64,000 bases of DNA from contig NZ_JACHVU010000004.1 in the NCBI RefSeq assembly GCF_014190915.1, positions 479,347 to 543,346 on the forward strand, read 5' to 3'. The stretch's first letter is position 1. Every line of letters starts with the position of its first letter. The DNA is from Mycolicibacterium iranicum (GTDB lineage Bacteria > Actinomycetota > Actinomycetes > Mycobacteriales > Mycobacteriaceae). The notes below the pieces were generated by a model that was not told where the DNA came from, did no database searches, and saw nothing but the letters and a program-made list of their open reading frames with translations. Positions 53,011-60,781 of the stretch are shown one piece after another. The position numbers and the translations under genes are program-made.

Positions 53011-53210
53011 GGCCTCCAAGGCTAAAGTGATGGTCGAGACTTCCGCGGGAGGCGCGCGCGAACGAAGTGCGCGGGGTCGCGGACGGTTTCTCGCGCGGTC
53101 CTGCGGTCGGGGGCAGCAGAACGCGGGCCGAACGGCGTGATGCCCCAGGGTGAATGCCGGCTGTTCCGCCGGTGGCGACATGAAATCAGTTGGCGCCGGA
53201 CACTATTGCG

Positions 53211-54578
53211 TCAACGCGCGCCACTGACGTGAGCACCTGCGTCTCCGGGCAGTCGGAGCGTCTCGATCAACGTGAGCGCCAGGAGCGCACCGAGGGCGAG
53301 GAACGTCCACGCGTAGGACGTCGACACCGTCAGAAGTAGCGCGGCGACCGCGATGCCGAGGCCCGCGCCGAGTTCCTGGACGGTGGCGTTGAGGGTGTTG
53401 GCGTGGGTGAGATCGTCGCCGTCGACGTCGGCGAACGCCAGGCTGTTGTACGCGGTGAAGCCGATCGAGCGCAGTGCGCCGCTCACATAGAGGATTGCCG
53501 CGATCGCCGCGACGGGCGTCTCGGGCTGCAGCGCCGCCAGGACAGCGAACCAGGCGACCGACAGCGCCGAGTTGACCGCCAGCACACGCTTGATGCCGAA
53601 CCGGCGCATCAGCGGGGTCGTGACCGGCTTGATGGTCAGGTTGCCGAGGAACAGCGCGGACACCATCAGGCCCGCGGTGAAGGCCGACCACCCGAACTCG
53701 AGCTGGAACAGCAGTGGCAGCAGGAAGGGCACGGCGGTGATGACGAGGCGGTACAGCGATCCGCCGGAGACCGTGATGCGCAGGGTGCGCACCCGCAGCA
53801 CCGCCAACCGCATCAGCGGCGTCGGCGTCCGGCGCAGGTGCCAGATCGCCGCCGCCAGCAGGCCGATCGCTGCGCCGACGCCGAGGCCGACCCTCAGCCA
53901 GTCGGTGCCGCTGACCCGGATGTGCTCGAGCGCGACGAGCGCGGCCGTGATCCCCGAACCCAGCAGCAGCAGCCCGCGCCAGTCGAACGGCGCCACCGCA
54001 GGTGCCGGGCCGCCGCGAATCAGCCTGGCGGCGAACAGTATTCCGAGAATCCCGATGGGGATGTTGACGAAGAAGATCCACCGCCAGGAACCCAGTGTGG
54101 CGGCGGCACCGCCCAGGGCGGGAGCGACCACGGGCGCGGTCAGCGCCGGCCACGTGAGCAACGCGATCGCCCGCACCAGATCGGCTTTCGCGCTGTACCG
54201 CAGAACGGCGAGTCTGCCGACGGGAACCATCATCGCGCCGCCGATCCCCTGCAGCACGCGCATCGCCACCAGCATGGGAAGTGAGGTGCTCACCGCGCAT
54301 CCCACCGAGGCCACGGTGAACACCGCGATCGCCGCGATGAAGACCCTGCGGATGCCGACTCTGTCCGCGATCCAGCCACTGGCGGGGATGAGCACCGCGA
54401 CGGTGAGCAGATAGGCCGAGATGGCGACGTTGACGTCGACGGCCGAGACCCCGAGATCGGCGGCGATGGCCGGGATGGCCGGTGCGATGATCGTGGCGTC
54501 CAGGATTTCCATGAACAGCGCCCCCGCCACCAGCAGTGCCATGCCCCTGGGGAAGGACGGCGGTGGCGCTGCGGGCAT
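53211..54578 (-). CDS. MFS drug-efflux-type transporter
   Basis: The 455-residue protein starts at the ATG at 54578. It has 12-14 TM segments with LFMEILDATIIAPAIPAIAA (motif D1-like), SGWIADRVGIRRVF (motif A) and LQGIGGAMMVPVGRLAVL (motif C-like region). This is the DHA2/EmrB-type drug:H+ antiporter subfamily. It lies downstream of the small secreted-protein gene but a strong hairpin separates the two. Confidence 0.9.
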   Translation of the reverse strand: MPAAPPPSFPRGMALLVAGALFMEILDATIIAPAIPAIAADLGVSAVDVNVAISAYLLTVAVLIPASGWIADRVGIRRVFIAAIAVFTVASVGCAVSTSLPMLVAMRVLQGIGGAMMVPVGRLAVLRYSAKADLVRAIALLTWPALTAPVVAPALGGAAATLGSWRWIFFVNIPIGILGILFAARLIRGGPAPAVAPFDWRGLLLLGSGITAALVALEHIRVSGTDWLRVGLGVGAAIGLLAAAIWHLRRTPTPLMRLAVLRVRTLRITVSGGSLYRLVITAVPFLLPLLFQLEFGWSAFTAGLMVSALFLGNLTIKPVTTPLMRRFGIKRVLAVNSALSVAWFAVLAALQPETPVAAIAAILYVSGALRSIGFTAYNSLAFADVDGDDLTHANTLNATVQELGAGLGIAVAALLLTVSTSYAWTFLALGALLALTLIETLRLPGDAGAHVSGAR

Positions 54579-54592
54579 GGGACCTAAACCTA

Positions 54593-54618
54593 GACGGCCG
54601 CCCGTCGGGGCGGCCGTC
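54593..54618 (-). terminator. Perfect 11-bp hairpin
   Basis: GACGGCCGCCC and its complement flank a GTCG loop, 10 nt after the stop of the small secreted-protein gene. No T-tract follows on the minus strand. It probably terminates that gene before the MFS gene. Confidence 0.7.
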
Positions 54619-54627
54619 CGGCTCGTC

Positions 54628-54924
54628 TCAGTTCGAGCAGTTAAGGGACACAGCCACTTTCTGCTTGGGCACGACGGTGAAGACATTGAAGTCGTCGTCG
54701 TCGTTGAGGGTGAACGGCAGCGGCGCACCCGGCAGGTTGCGGACGCCGGCCACAGTGCATTCGCTCAGCGGCGCGTTGCCCACGCGGCTGATCCGCACGT
54801 CGAATCCCTGTGCCTGCAAACGGTTGATCGTGGCCGACGCGGACTCCGCCTGCGCCTGGGCCGGGGCCGCGAAGGCCAGCAGCGCACCGAGGGGCAGGAT
54901 GCTCGCGGCGAGGAACTTCTTCAT
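54628..54924 (-). CDS. Small secreted protein, paralogue of 62245-62556
   Basis: The 98-residue protein has a signal peptide (MKKFLAASILPLGALLAFAA, cleavage after AQA). The mature part has INRLQAQGFDVRISRVGNAP, LSECTVAGVRN and a final VAVSLNCSN with two Cys that may pair. The same order, including both Cys and the S/A-P-L-x-x-C-T-V block, appears at 62245-62556. Function unknown; likely cell-wall or secreted. Confidence 0.85.
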   Translation of the reverse strand: MKKFLAASILPLGALLAFAAPAQAQAESASATINRLQAQGFDVRISRVGNAPLSECTVAGVRNLPGAPLPFTLNDDDDFNVFTVVPKQKVAVSLNCSN

Positions 54925-55086
54925 GGTGTCTCTCCTGGATCGCCTGCGGCCGTGGTGACCGCTACTGAGTGAGTGAAACCATCGTCACGAATCAGCTAAT
55001 CCCGCGCTTGGAGCTTGCGTGGAGAAATGGTGGAGAAATGCGAGATTCTCGGGACCGGTGGGCCGAGAAGCGCAATTGGGCAGCGG

Positions 55087-55434
55087 TCAGCCGGCGACCA
55101 CGGCGTTGTACACCGGGCAGTAGGCGTTCACGGCGCCCACCATGAGGCGCGTCGCCTGCTCGCCGTTCACACCCTCGTCGAGCAACGAGGTGACGATGTC
55201 GTTGCGGATCCGGGCGGGGTCGACGTGGTTGGCGCTGCCCTCGCTCACCACGTCGCACACGTTGTTCCCCGCCTCGATGGCCTCGTCGGGGGTTTGGAAA
55301 TCGAGCCCGAGCTCGGCCACGACAGCCAGGAACGCCGCGTCGGCGTCGGTGGCGTGGGCGAGCGGCGCCGCGGCGACGAGCGCGACCGCGGCGCACCCGG
55401 TCGCGAGGAGCCGACCGGCGGTGGGGACGCGCAT
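55087..55434 (-). CDS. DUF732 secreted protein
   Basis: The 115-residue protein has a signal peptide (LLATGCAAVALVAAAPLAHA). The mature part follows DUF732: DADAAFLAVVAELGLDFQTP, then DEAIEAGNNVCDVV and a C-terminal VGAVNAYCPVYNAV with two conserved Cys. The family is mycobacterial, secreted and of unknown function. The start ATG has an AGGAGG-type site. Confidence 0.9.
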   Translation of the reverse strand: MRVPTAGRLLATGCAAVALVAAAPLAHATDADAAFLAVVAELGLDFQTPDEAIEAGNNVCDVVSEGSANHVDPARIRNDIVTSLLDEGVNGEQATRLMVGAVNAYCPVYNAVVAG

Positions 55435-55646
55435 GGAGCCTCCTGTGGGATGTCTGTGCGGATGGTAGCCCCGGGCGGCCGCGGAACCGGGGATTTGCGC
55501 GGCCGGTGCGCCGGATTATCGTCGCCGCACGTCGGGGTCGCGAACCGCGCTACCGCGGCACCGGGCGCGCGTTGCCGGACCTGCCGGCGGCCTCCCCGGC
55601 GGCGGTCTGATTCACCGCAGCCGGGGGACTTCGATAACCTGTATCC

Positions 55647-55672
55647 GGTTGTCGCATGGTCGACACCGGGTT
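55647..55672 (+). promoter_or_regulatory. SigF-like promoter upstream of STAS gene
   Basis: GGTTG-N16-GGGTT resembles the mycobacterial SigF consensus GGTTT-N15-17-GGGTA with two deviations, 70 nt before the STAS start. The remaining DNA from 55435 to 55742 shows no gene. Confidence 0.4.
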
Positions 55673-55742
55673 CAGACTGCAGCCTCCATGATGATCCGGC
55701 GACCCCGCTTGCCGGACGCACACAGGAGACGAGGCTTCGCAC

Positions 55743-56081
55743 GTGCAGCAATTCACCGAACACCAGGTCGATGGTGTCGTCGTCGTCGCAGCGGTCGGTG
55801 CCATCGACATGCTGACGGCGCCGCAGCTGCAGGAAGCCATCTCTGCGGCGGTGGACCGGCATCCGGCCGGCCTCGTCGTCGATCTGACCGAGGTGGATTT
55901 CCTCGGCTCGGCCGGCATGCAGGTCCTGATGGCCACGCAGAAGCATCTCGACGGTGGCACCCGCTTCGCGGTGGTCGCGGACGGCCCGGCGACCAGCCGC
56001 CCGTTGAAGATCACCGGCGTCACCGACTACGTGCAGCTCTTCTCGACATTGGACGTCGCCCTGCAGAACTTCGCCGCGTAG
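55743..56081 (+). CDS. STAS-domain anti-anti-sigma factor
   Basis: The 112-residue protein starts at a GTG. The STAS fold has VVVVAAVGAIDMLTAPQLQE, LVVDLTEVDFLGSAGMQVLM and RFAVVADGPATSRPLKITGV. In the phosphorylation loop, D-x-S-S-G becomes L-G-S-A-G: the usual second Ser is Ala, the first Ser remains. Such proteins bind anti-sigma kinases and free SigB/SigF-type factors. A SigF-like promoter precedes it and a CsbD gene follows. Confidence 0.87.
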   Translation: MQQFTEHQVDGVVVVAAVGAIDMLTAPQLQEAISAAVDRHPAGLVVDLTEVDFLGSAGMQVLMATQKHLDGGTRFAVVADGPATSRPLKITGVTDYVQLFSTLDVALQNFAA

Positions 56082-56108
56082 CCGCGTCCTCGGCGGTGTG
56101 ACCCGCAA

Positions 56109-56134
56109 GGTTTCGCTTTTTGGCTAGCAGGGAA
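56109..56134 (+). promoter_or_regulatory. SigF-like promoter upstream of CsbD gene
   Basis: GGTTT-N16-GGGAA matches the SigF consensus in the -35 and closely in the -10 (GGGTA), 42 nt before the CsbD start. Confidence 0.55.
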
Positions 56135-56175
56135 CAGACGCTTCGCCGTGACCGGCCGAAGAAAGGAAGCGTCTC

Positions 56176-56415
56176 ATGGGTGAGAACAACTCGGGTCCGC
56201 AGGAAGCCGTCAAGGGCGCCGTCGAAGGCGTCAAAGGCAAGGCCAAAGAGGTCATCGGTGTGGTCGCAGGCCGCGATGATCTCCAGCGCGAGGGCGAGGC
56301 GCAGCAGGACAAGGCCGACGCTCAGCGTGAGGCCGCGAAGAAGGAAGCCGAGGCCGAGAGCGCGCGCGCTGCGGCCAAGGCCAGCGAGCAGAGGCAGAAA
56401 GCAGAGCAGGCCTAG
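56176..56415 (+). CDS. CsbD-family stress protein
   Basis: The 79-residue highly charged protein has the CsbD motif AVKGAVEGVKGKAKEVIGVV, then a long Ala/Glu/Lys helix (EAQQDKADAQREAAKKEAEA). CsbD proteins are general-stress proteins, SigB-controlled in Bacillus. A SigF-like promoter and GAAAGGAAG ribosome site lie upstream. It sits between two STAS genes. Confidence 0.88.
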   Translation: MGENNSGPQEAVKGAVEGVKGKAKEVIGVVAGRDDLQREGEAQQDKADAQREAAKKEAEAESARAAAKASEQRQKAEQA

Positions 56416-56441
56416 CACGTGCGCAGGTAAGTTGTCAGGTA

Positions 56442-56849
56442 ATGGCACTCACCTCCATCCGCAGCAGGTCAGCTGATTGTCGACACTTCTCCATCGCGTC
56501 GACCTCGCTGACCGTTGCGTGCCGCACTGAGGGCCGTGGCGCCGACAGGCAGGTCACGGTCTCGGTGTGCGGTGAAGTGGACGCGGCCAACGCCAAACAC
56601 TTCGCCCATACGGTGCGCGAAGCCGCGGACGGGGCGCCCGCCCTGGTCCTCGACCTCACCGAGGTCAATTTCCTGGCGTTCGACGGGGCGTCTGCGCTGT
56701 ATGCCATCAGCGCCCACCTCGCACGCGAGGACGTCACCTGGTGTGTGGTTCCGAGCCCTGCGGTGTCTCGCGTGATCAAGCTCTGCGATCCCGAGGGCCT
56801 GATACCGCTGCAGGAGATCCCGTCCGTGCGCGGCGCAAAACCGGCCTGA
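56442..56849 (+). CDS. STAS-domain protein with altered phosphorylation site
   Basis: In this 135-residue protein the STAS core covers residues 38-125 (VTVSVCGEVDAANAKHFAHT, LVLDLTEVNFLAFDGASALY). The loop that carries the target Ser (D-S-S-G in SpoIIAA) reads A-F-D-G, so Asp stands in the phosphoserine position. The protein may be fixed in a phospho-like state. It lies 26 bp after csbD and is probably cotranscribed. Confidence 0.8.
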   Translation: MALTSIRSRSADCRHFSIASTSLTVACRTEGRGADRQVTVSVCGEVDAANAKHFAHTVREAADGAPALVLDLTEVNFLAFDGASALYAISAHLAREDVTWCVVPSPAVSRVIKLCDPEGLIPLQEIPSVRGAKPA

Positions 56850-57295
56850 CGGCTCCTTTCCAGCGAACTGCCCGCGAGCGGTGCGGAGCGACCTCTGACG
56901 CGAAGCGGCCGCGTCAAGCGACGAATTCCGGATCTCTCGGCAATTTGCTGGAGTGTCGTCCTGTGATCTGTCCCTCACTTTCAGCACAAAGCTAAGAATT
57001 CTCTACGAGCGGGTTTCGATCACGAATTGCGTGGCTTCGCCGCGGTGATTTGCCGCCGCAGTTCACGGGCCATTTTTCAGTCGGCGTGGCAAGGTAACGA
57101 CCTGATAACGAGCCCATTTCTAAGCGAGTCCTGAGAGCTTCTCAGCTTGTTTCGCCATCACGAGTTTTCAGAGTCTTTGACCTTGATTTCCCGTGGCTAC
57201 ACTCGGTTCAGATCGCGCTCGTCCACGGGCGCAATGCCGTAAACGGCCCAATCAAGAGCCCGGCACGCGTTTTGCCGGCGGAGGTACCACGAGCA
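56850..57295 (+). other. 446-bp AT-richer leader region of the propeller gene
   Basis: No gene is seen. An inverted repeat CTGAGA-GCT-TCTCAG lies at 57131-57145, and the sequence 57000-57200 is distinctly AT-rich for this genome. The ribosome site GGAGGT at 57280 precedes the next gene. The length suggests a complex regulatory region. Confidence 0.5.
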
Positions 57296-58390
57296 ATGGC
57301 TAACTTTCTGATGCCCAAGGGGCACGTGATGCACAACGGACGACGCAACGAACAGGTTGACTCCCCGACGGTCGATGAGCCGCTGGAGAACGCCGGCAGG
57401 ACCGACGTCGTGCTGGAGCGCCGGGTGGCGGTCTCGCGCGGCCCGGTCGGCGACATCGCCGCCGGCAGCGGCGGTGTGGTGATGGCCAACGCCGGGAACG
57501 ACAGCGTGTCGGTGCTCGATCCGACCACGTTGGCGGTCGTCGACACCATCGCAGTCCACGGTGAGCCCCTGGCGGTCGCCGTCTCCAACGACCGCGCCTA
57601 CGTCAGCGTGTCGGGCCCGAGCCACGACGCCGTCCTCGTCGCCGATCTGCACTCCGGAGCGGTGCTCGCGTCGTACCCGGTCGCGTTCGGTGTCACGGCA
57701 CTGGCCGTGAGCCCCGACGGGAAGCGCGTCTACGCAGGCCGCGCCGCTCAGGACCGCGTCGACGTCGCCGTCATCGACGTCACCGCCGAGCGGGTGGGCA
57801 CCATCGAGATCGGTCGCGGCCCCGCGGCGAACATCGACGCGCTGCGCGTCGATCCCCACGGCAAGCGTCTCTACCTCGGCGTCACCGACGAGGACGGAAG
57901 CCGCCTCATCGTGGTGGATGCCGAGACCTCGCGCGTGACCCGCGTGCTGCCCATCGGTTCGCCCATCCGGGACATCGCCCACGCCGGCGGTGCGGTCTAC
58001 GTCCTGACCTCGGACCGCCTCGTCGGCGGCGCCGTGCAGGTGGTCGACCTGTCCACCATGAGGGTCACCGACAAGGTCAACCTCGGTGGGGCTCCCACCC
58101 AGCTGGTGATGAGCGCCGATCAGGCCCGCGCCTACATCGTCGACTACGACCGCGTCGCGGTGCTGTGCACGCTGAGCCTCGACGTCATCGACTCGCTGAA
58201 GGTCGACGCCCGCCCCTCGTGCGTGGCGCAGGGGGCCGGCGACGGTTCCCGGCTCTATGTCGCCGACTACGCCGGCGGCCTGAGCGTGTTCTCCGTCGAG
58301 TCCTCGATCGCGATGCTGTACTCCCAGTTCCTCGCGACCGATCCGCTCGCGCTGAACGCGCCCCGCACCCGGCAGCCCGTCACCGTCTGA
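57296..58390 (+). CDS. Beta-propeller (YncE/YVTN-type) protein
   Basis: The 364-residue protein starts at the ATG at 57296. Seven similar blades follow the YVTN pattern (NAGNDSVSVLDPTTLAVVDT, AVSPDGKRVYAGRAAQDRVD, RVDPHGKRLYLGVTDEDGSR, VYVLTSDRL..GAVQVVDLS). There is no signal peptide. It recalls the M. tuberculosis propeller protein Rv1057, which is stress-regulated, but orthology is not proven. The long leader suggests tight control. Confidence 0.82.
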   Translation: MANFLMPKGHVMHNGRRNEQVDSPTVDEPLENAGRTDVVLERRVAVSRGPVGDIAAGSGGVVMANAGNDSVSVLDPTTLAVVDTIAVHGEPLAVAVSNDRAYVSVSGPSHDAVLVADLHSGAVLASYPVAFGVTALAVSPDGKRVYAGRAAQDRVDVAVIDVTAERVGTIEIGRGPAANIDALRVDPHGKRLYLGVTDEDGSRLIVVDAETSRVTRVLPIGSPIRDIAHAGGAVYVLTSDRLVGGAVQVVDLSTMRVTDKVNLGGAPTQLVMSADQARAYIVDYDRVAVLCTLSLDVIDSLKVDARPSCVAQGAGDGSRLYVADYAGGLSVFSVESSIAMLYSQFLATDPLALNAPRTRQPVTV

Positions 58391-58400
58391 CCGCCGCGCG

Positions 58401-59090
58401 CTAACGCCACTGATATCGGGTCTTGGGCCTGCCGGCCTTGCCGTAATCGGTGTGACGGCGCACCGTGCCCTCGTCGGCGAGGCGCTCGAGATAGCGCCAC
58501 GCCGTCACCCGTGACACCCCGACCTGCTTGGCGACCTCATCGGCGGTGACCCCGTCACTGGAATCACGGACCGCTCGGGCGATTTCGTCGTTGGTGCCGG
58601 GCGCCACCCCTTTCGGAGCCGCTGCGCGGCCGGGCCCCACCCGCAGTTCGGACAGGGCGCGGTCGACCTCGGCCTGACTGGCGGCGTCCGTGCCGGCCGG
58701 CAGCGCCTCGCGATAGCGGCGATAGCGTTCGAGCCGTTCCCGGAATGCGGCGAACGTGAACGGCTTCAGTAGATACGCCAGTGCGCCGTGCCCGACGGCC
58801 GCCCGCACCATCTCGAGGTCGCGCTCGGAAGTGATCGTGATGATGTCGGGCGCGGGTCGCAGCCCGGAGAGGGCCGACGCCAAGGTGATTCCGCTGGCAT
58901 CGGGCAGGCCGATGTCGAGAAGCACGAGATCGATCGGATGATCGCCGGCCGCCGCCTCGGACGCCGCCCGCATGGCGTCACGGGCCGTATGCGCCACCGC
59001 GGCGACCGAAAAGCCCTCCAGACGGCCGAGATACGCCTGGTGCGCCTCGGCGATCAACGGCTCGTCCTCGACGATCAGCACGGTGATCAC
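58401..59090 (-). CDS. CitB/DcuR-type response regulator
   Basis: The 229-residue protein starts at a GTG at 59090, overlapping the kinase stop by 4 nt. The receiver has VEDEP, the phospho-acceptor Asp59 in LVLLDIGLPD, TITSERD and KPF. The C-terminal HTH (DGVTADEVAKQVGVSRVTAW, RYLERLADEGTV) is the CitB/DcuR kind. With the kinase it forms a C4-dicarboxylate or citrate sensing system; the divergent dctA is the obvious target. Confidence 0.92.
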   Translation of the reverse strand: MITVLIVEDEPLIAEAHQAYLGRLEGFSVAAVAHTARDAMRAASEAAAGDHPIDLVLLDIGLPDASGITLASALSGLRPAPDIITITSERDLEMVRAAVGHGALAYLLKPFTFAAFRERLERYRRYREALPAGTDAASQAEVDRALSELRVGPGRAAAPKGVAPGTNDEIARAVRDSSDGVTADEVAKQVGVSRVTAWRYLERLADEGTVRRHTDYGKAGRPKTRYQWR

Positions 59091-60670
59091 GGCGCAGCCA
59101 CCGTCACGGTCACGACCGAACCGTACGACACGTCGGCGGTCAGCAGCCCGTGGTGTCGCTTCACGACCTGGGCCACCAGGGCCAGGCCTAGACCGTGTTG
59201 TTCGACGTCGGCGCCAGTCTTCGTCGAGTAGCCCCGCTGCATCGCCTTCTCGAAGGTGCCGGGGTCCATGCCCTCTCCGCTGTCGGCCACCCGGATCATC
59301 AGCCGCCCGTCGTGCTGGTTCACCGTGACCTCGACCCACGGGTTGTCGGGATCGCAGGCATCCATCGCGTTGTCGATGAGGTTGCCTGCGACCGTGACCA
59401 GCTCCGGCCCCGAGAGCAACAGGTCCTCGCTGTCGGCGGGCAACTCGGTGTCCTCGGTGACGGTCAGCTCGATGCCGCGTTCACCGGCCTGCGCGGATTT
59501 GCCCAGGAGCAGTGCCACCAGTGCCGGCTCGCGCACCGCCGCCGACAGCCGGTCGACCAGCTGCTGGGACAGTTCGAGTTCGGCGGTCGCGAACGCGACG
59601 GCCTGCTCGGCGCGCCCCATCTCGACCATCGTCACGATCGTGTGCAACGTGTTCGCCGCTTCGTGGGCCTGGGCCCGCAGCGAGTCGGTGAGCACCTTCA
59701 GCGAGTTCAATTCGCCCAGTGCGCCCTGCAATTCGGTGCGATCGCGGATTGTCACCACCTCCGACCCGTCGGAGTCCGGGCCGTCCTGGACGCGGGAGCG
59801 GTTGACCACCAGGACCCGGTCGTCGGTGACGTGGACTTCGTCGCGCGCGCCCGGGTTGTGGGTGCGCAGGAACTCGGGCAGATCGGCCTGGGCGATGCGG
59901 CCCTCGGGCAGGGACAGCAGCCTGCGCGCCTCGTCGTTGGCCAGCGCGACCCCGTCGCGGTCCAGCACGATCAGCCCCTCCGACACCGAGTGCAGGATCG
60001 CGTCGTGGTGGTCGTACATCACGCGCAGTTCGTCGGGGCGCAGCCCGCGGGTCTGGCGCAGCAGGCGGCGGCGGATGCCCCAGACGCCCAGCAGCGAAAT
60101 AGCAAGGGCGCCAACGCCGACCGAGGCGATCACCGGCCACTGGGCGCGCCACCGGTCGGCCAGGCTCTGTTGCAGGATGCCGGCGGCGACCAGGCCGATG
60201 ACCCGCCCGTCGGAGTCGTGCACCGGGGCCACGGCGCGGATCGACGGGCCCAGGGTCCCGGTGTAGACCTCGGTGAACGACTCTCCGCGCAGGGCGGGTT
60301 CGATGGTCCCGAGGTAGCTTCCGCCGATCTGCGTGGGGTCGGTGTGGGTGAACCGGGTGCGGTCCGGCGCCATGATCGTGATGAACGCGATGTCGGTGTT
60401 CCTGCGGACGAGTTCGGTGACGGGCTGCAGGATCTCGGTGGCGCGGCCCTCCTCGATCGCCTGGGCCGTCGACGGCGAGTCCGCCAGTGACGTGGCGATG
60501 CCGAGCACCTGTTCCTCGGCGGCGGCGTCGGCGTCGCGGCGGGCGTCGAGCAGCGCCAGGGCGCTGCCGACCACGACGATCAGCGCGATGACGAGCACCT
60601 GCAGCGCGATCGCCTGACCGGCCAGCGACCGCGGCCACCACGGTCGGCCGGCGGGTCGGCTCCGTCGCAT
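59087..60670 (-). CDS. CitA/DcuS-type sensor histidine kinase
   Basis: The 527-residue protein has TM1 at about 20-42, a periplasmic Cache-like sensor 43-175 (DIAFITIMAPDRTRFTHTDP, GGSYLGTIEPALRGESFTEV), TM2 at about 178-198, a PAS domain 215-310 and the SPOB-type dimerisation helix LRAQAHEAANTLHTIV with His336. The HATPase has GNLIDNAMDACD, DSGEGMDPG and HGLGLALV. It probably senses an external dicarboxylate such as succinate or malate. It is divergent from dctA. Confidence 0.93.
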   Translation of the reverse strand: MRRSRPAGRPWWPRSLAGQAIALQVLVIALIVVVGSALALLDARRDADAAAEEQVLGIATSLADSPSTAQAIEEGRATEILQPVTELVRRNTDIAFITIMAPDRTRFTHTDPTQIGGSYLGTIEPALRGESFTEVYTGTLGPSIRAVAPVHDSDGRVIGLVAAGILQQSLADRWRAQWPVIASVGVGALAISLLGVWGIRRRLLRQTRGLRPDELRVMYDHHDAILHSVSEGLIVLDRDGVALANDEARRLLSLPEGRIAQADLPEFLRTHNPGARDEVHVTDDRVLVVNRSRVQDGPDSDGSEVVTIRDRTELQGALGELNSLKVLTDSLRAQAHEAANTLHTIVTMVEMGRAEQAVAFATAELELSQQLVDRLSAAVREPALVALLLGKSAQAGERGIELTVTEDTELPADSEDLLLSGPELVTVAGNLIDNAMDACDPDNPWVEVTVNQHDGRLMIRVADSGEGMDPGTFEKAMQRGYSTKTGADVEQHGLGLALVAQVVKRHHGLLTADVSYGSVVTVTVAAP

Positions 60671-60707
60671 CGGCGCGTGAACCTCCGTTGAACGAAATGA
60701 ACTAATA

Positions 60708-60723
60708 CGTGACCTGGCTCACG
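60708..60723. promoter_or_regulatory. CRP-like site between the two-component genes and dctA
   Basis: CGTGACCTGGCTCACG fits GTGA-N6-TCAC, the core of CRP/cAMP receptor sites, with perfect symmetry of the half sites. It lies 59-74 nt before dctA and 38-53 nt before the kinase gene. Carbon-source control is likely. Confidence 0.65.
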
Positions 60724-60781
60724 CTTTCCCAGAGCATCCTTTCAGACCGATTTACCGAGCAGCGTCTGGAGGACAGTCACG

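Noticed and set aside
59195..60490. A 431-codon open frame antisense to the sensor kinase.
   Set aside because: The kinase frame has full domain motifs; the antisense frame is compositional noise.
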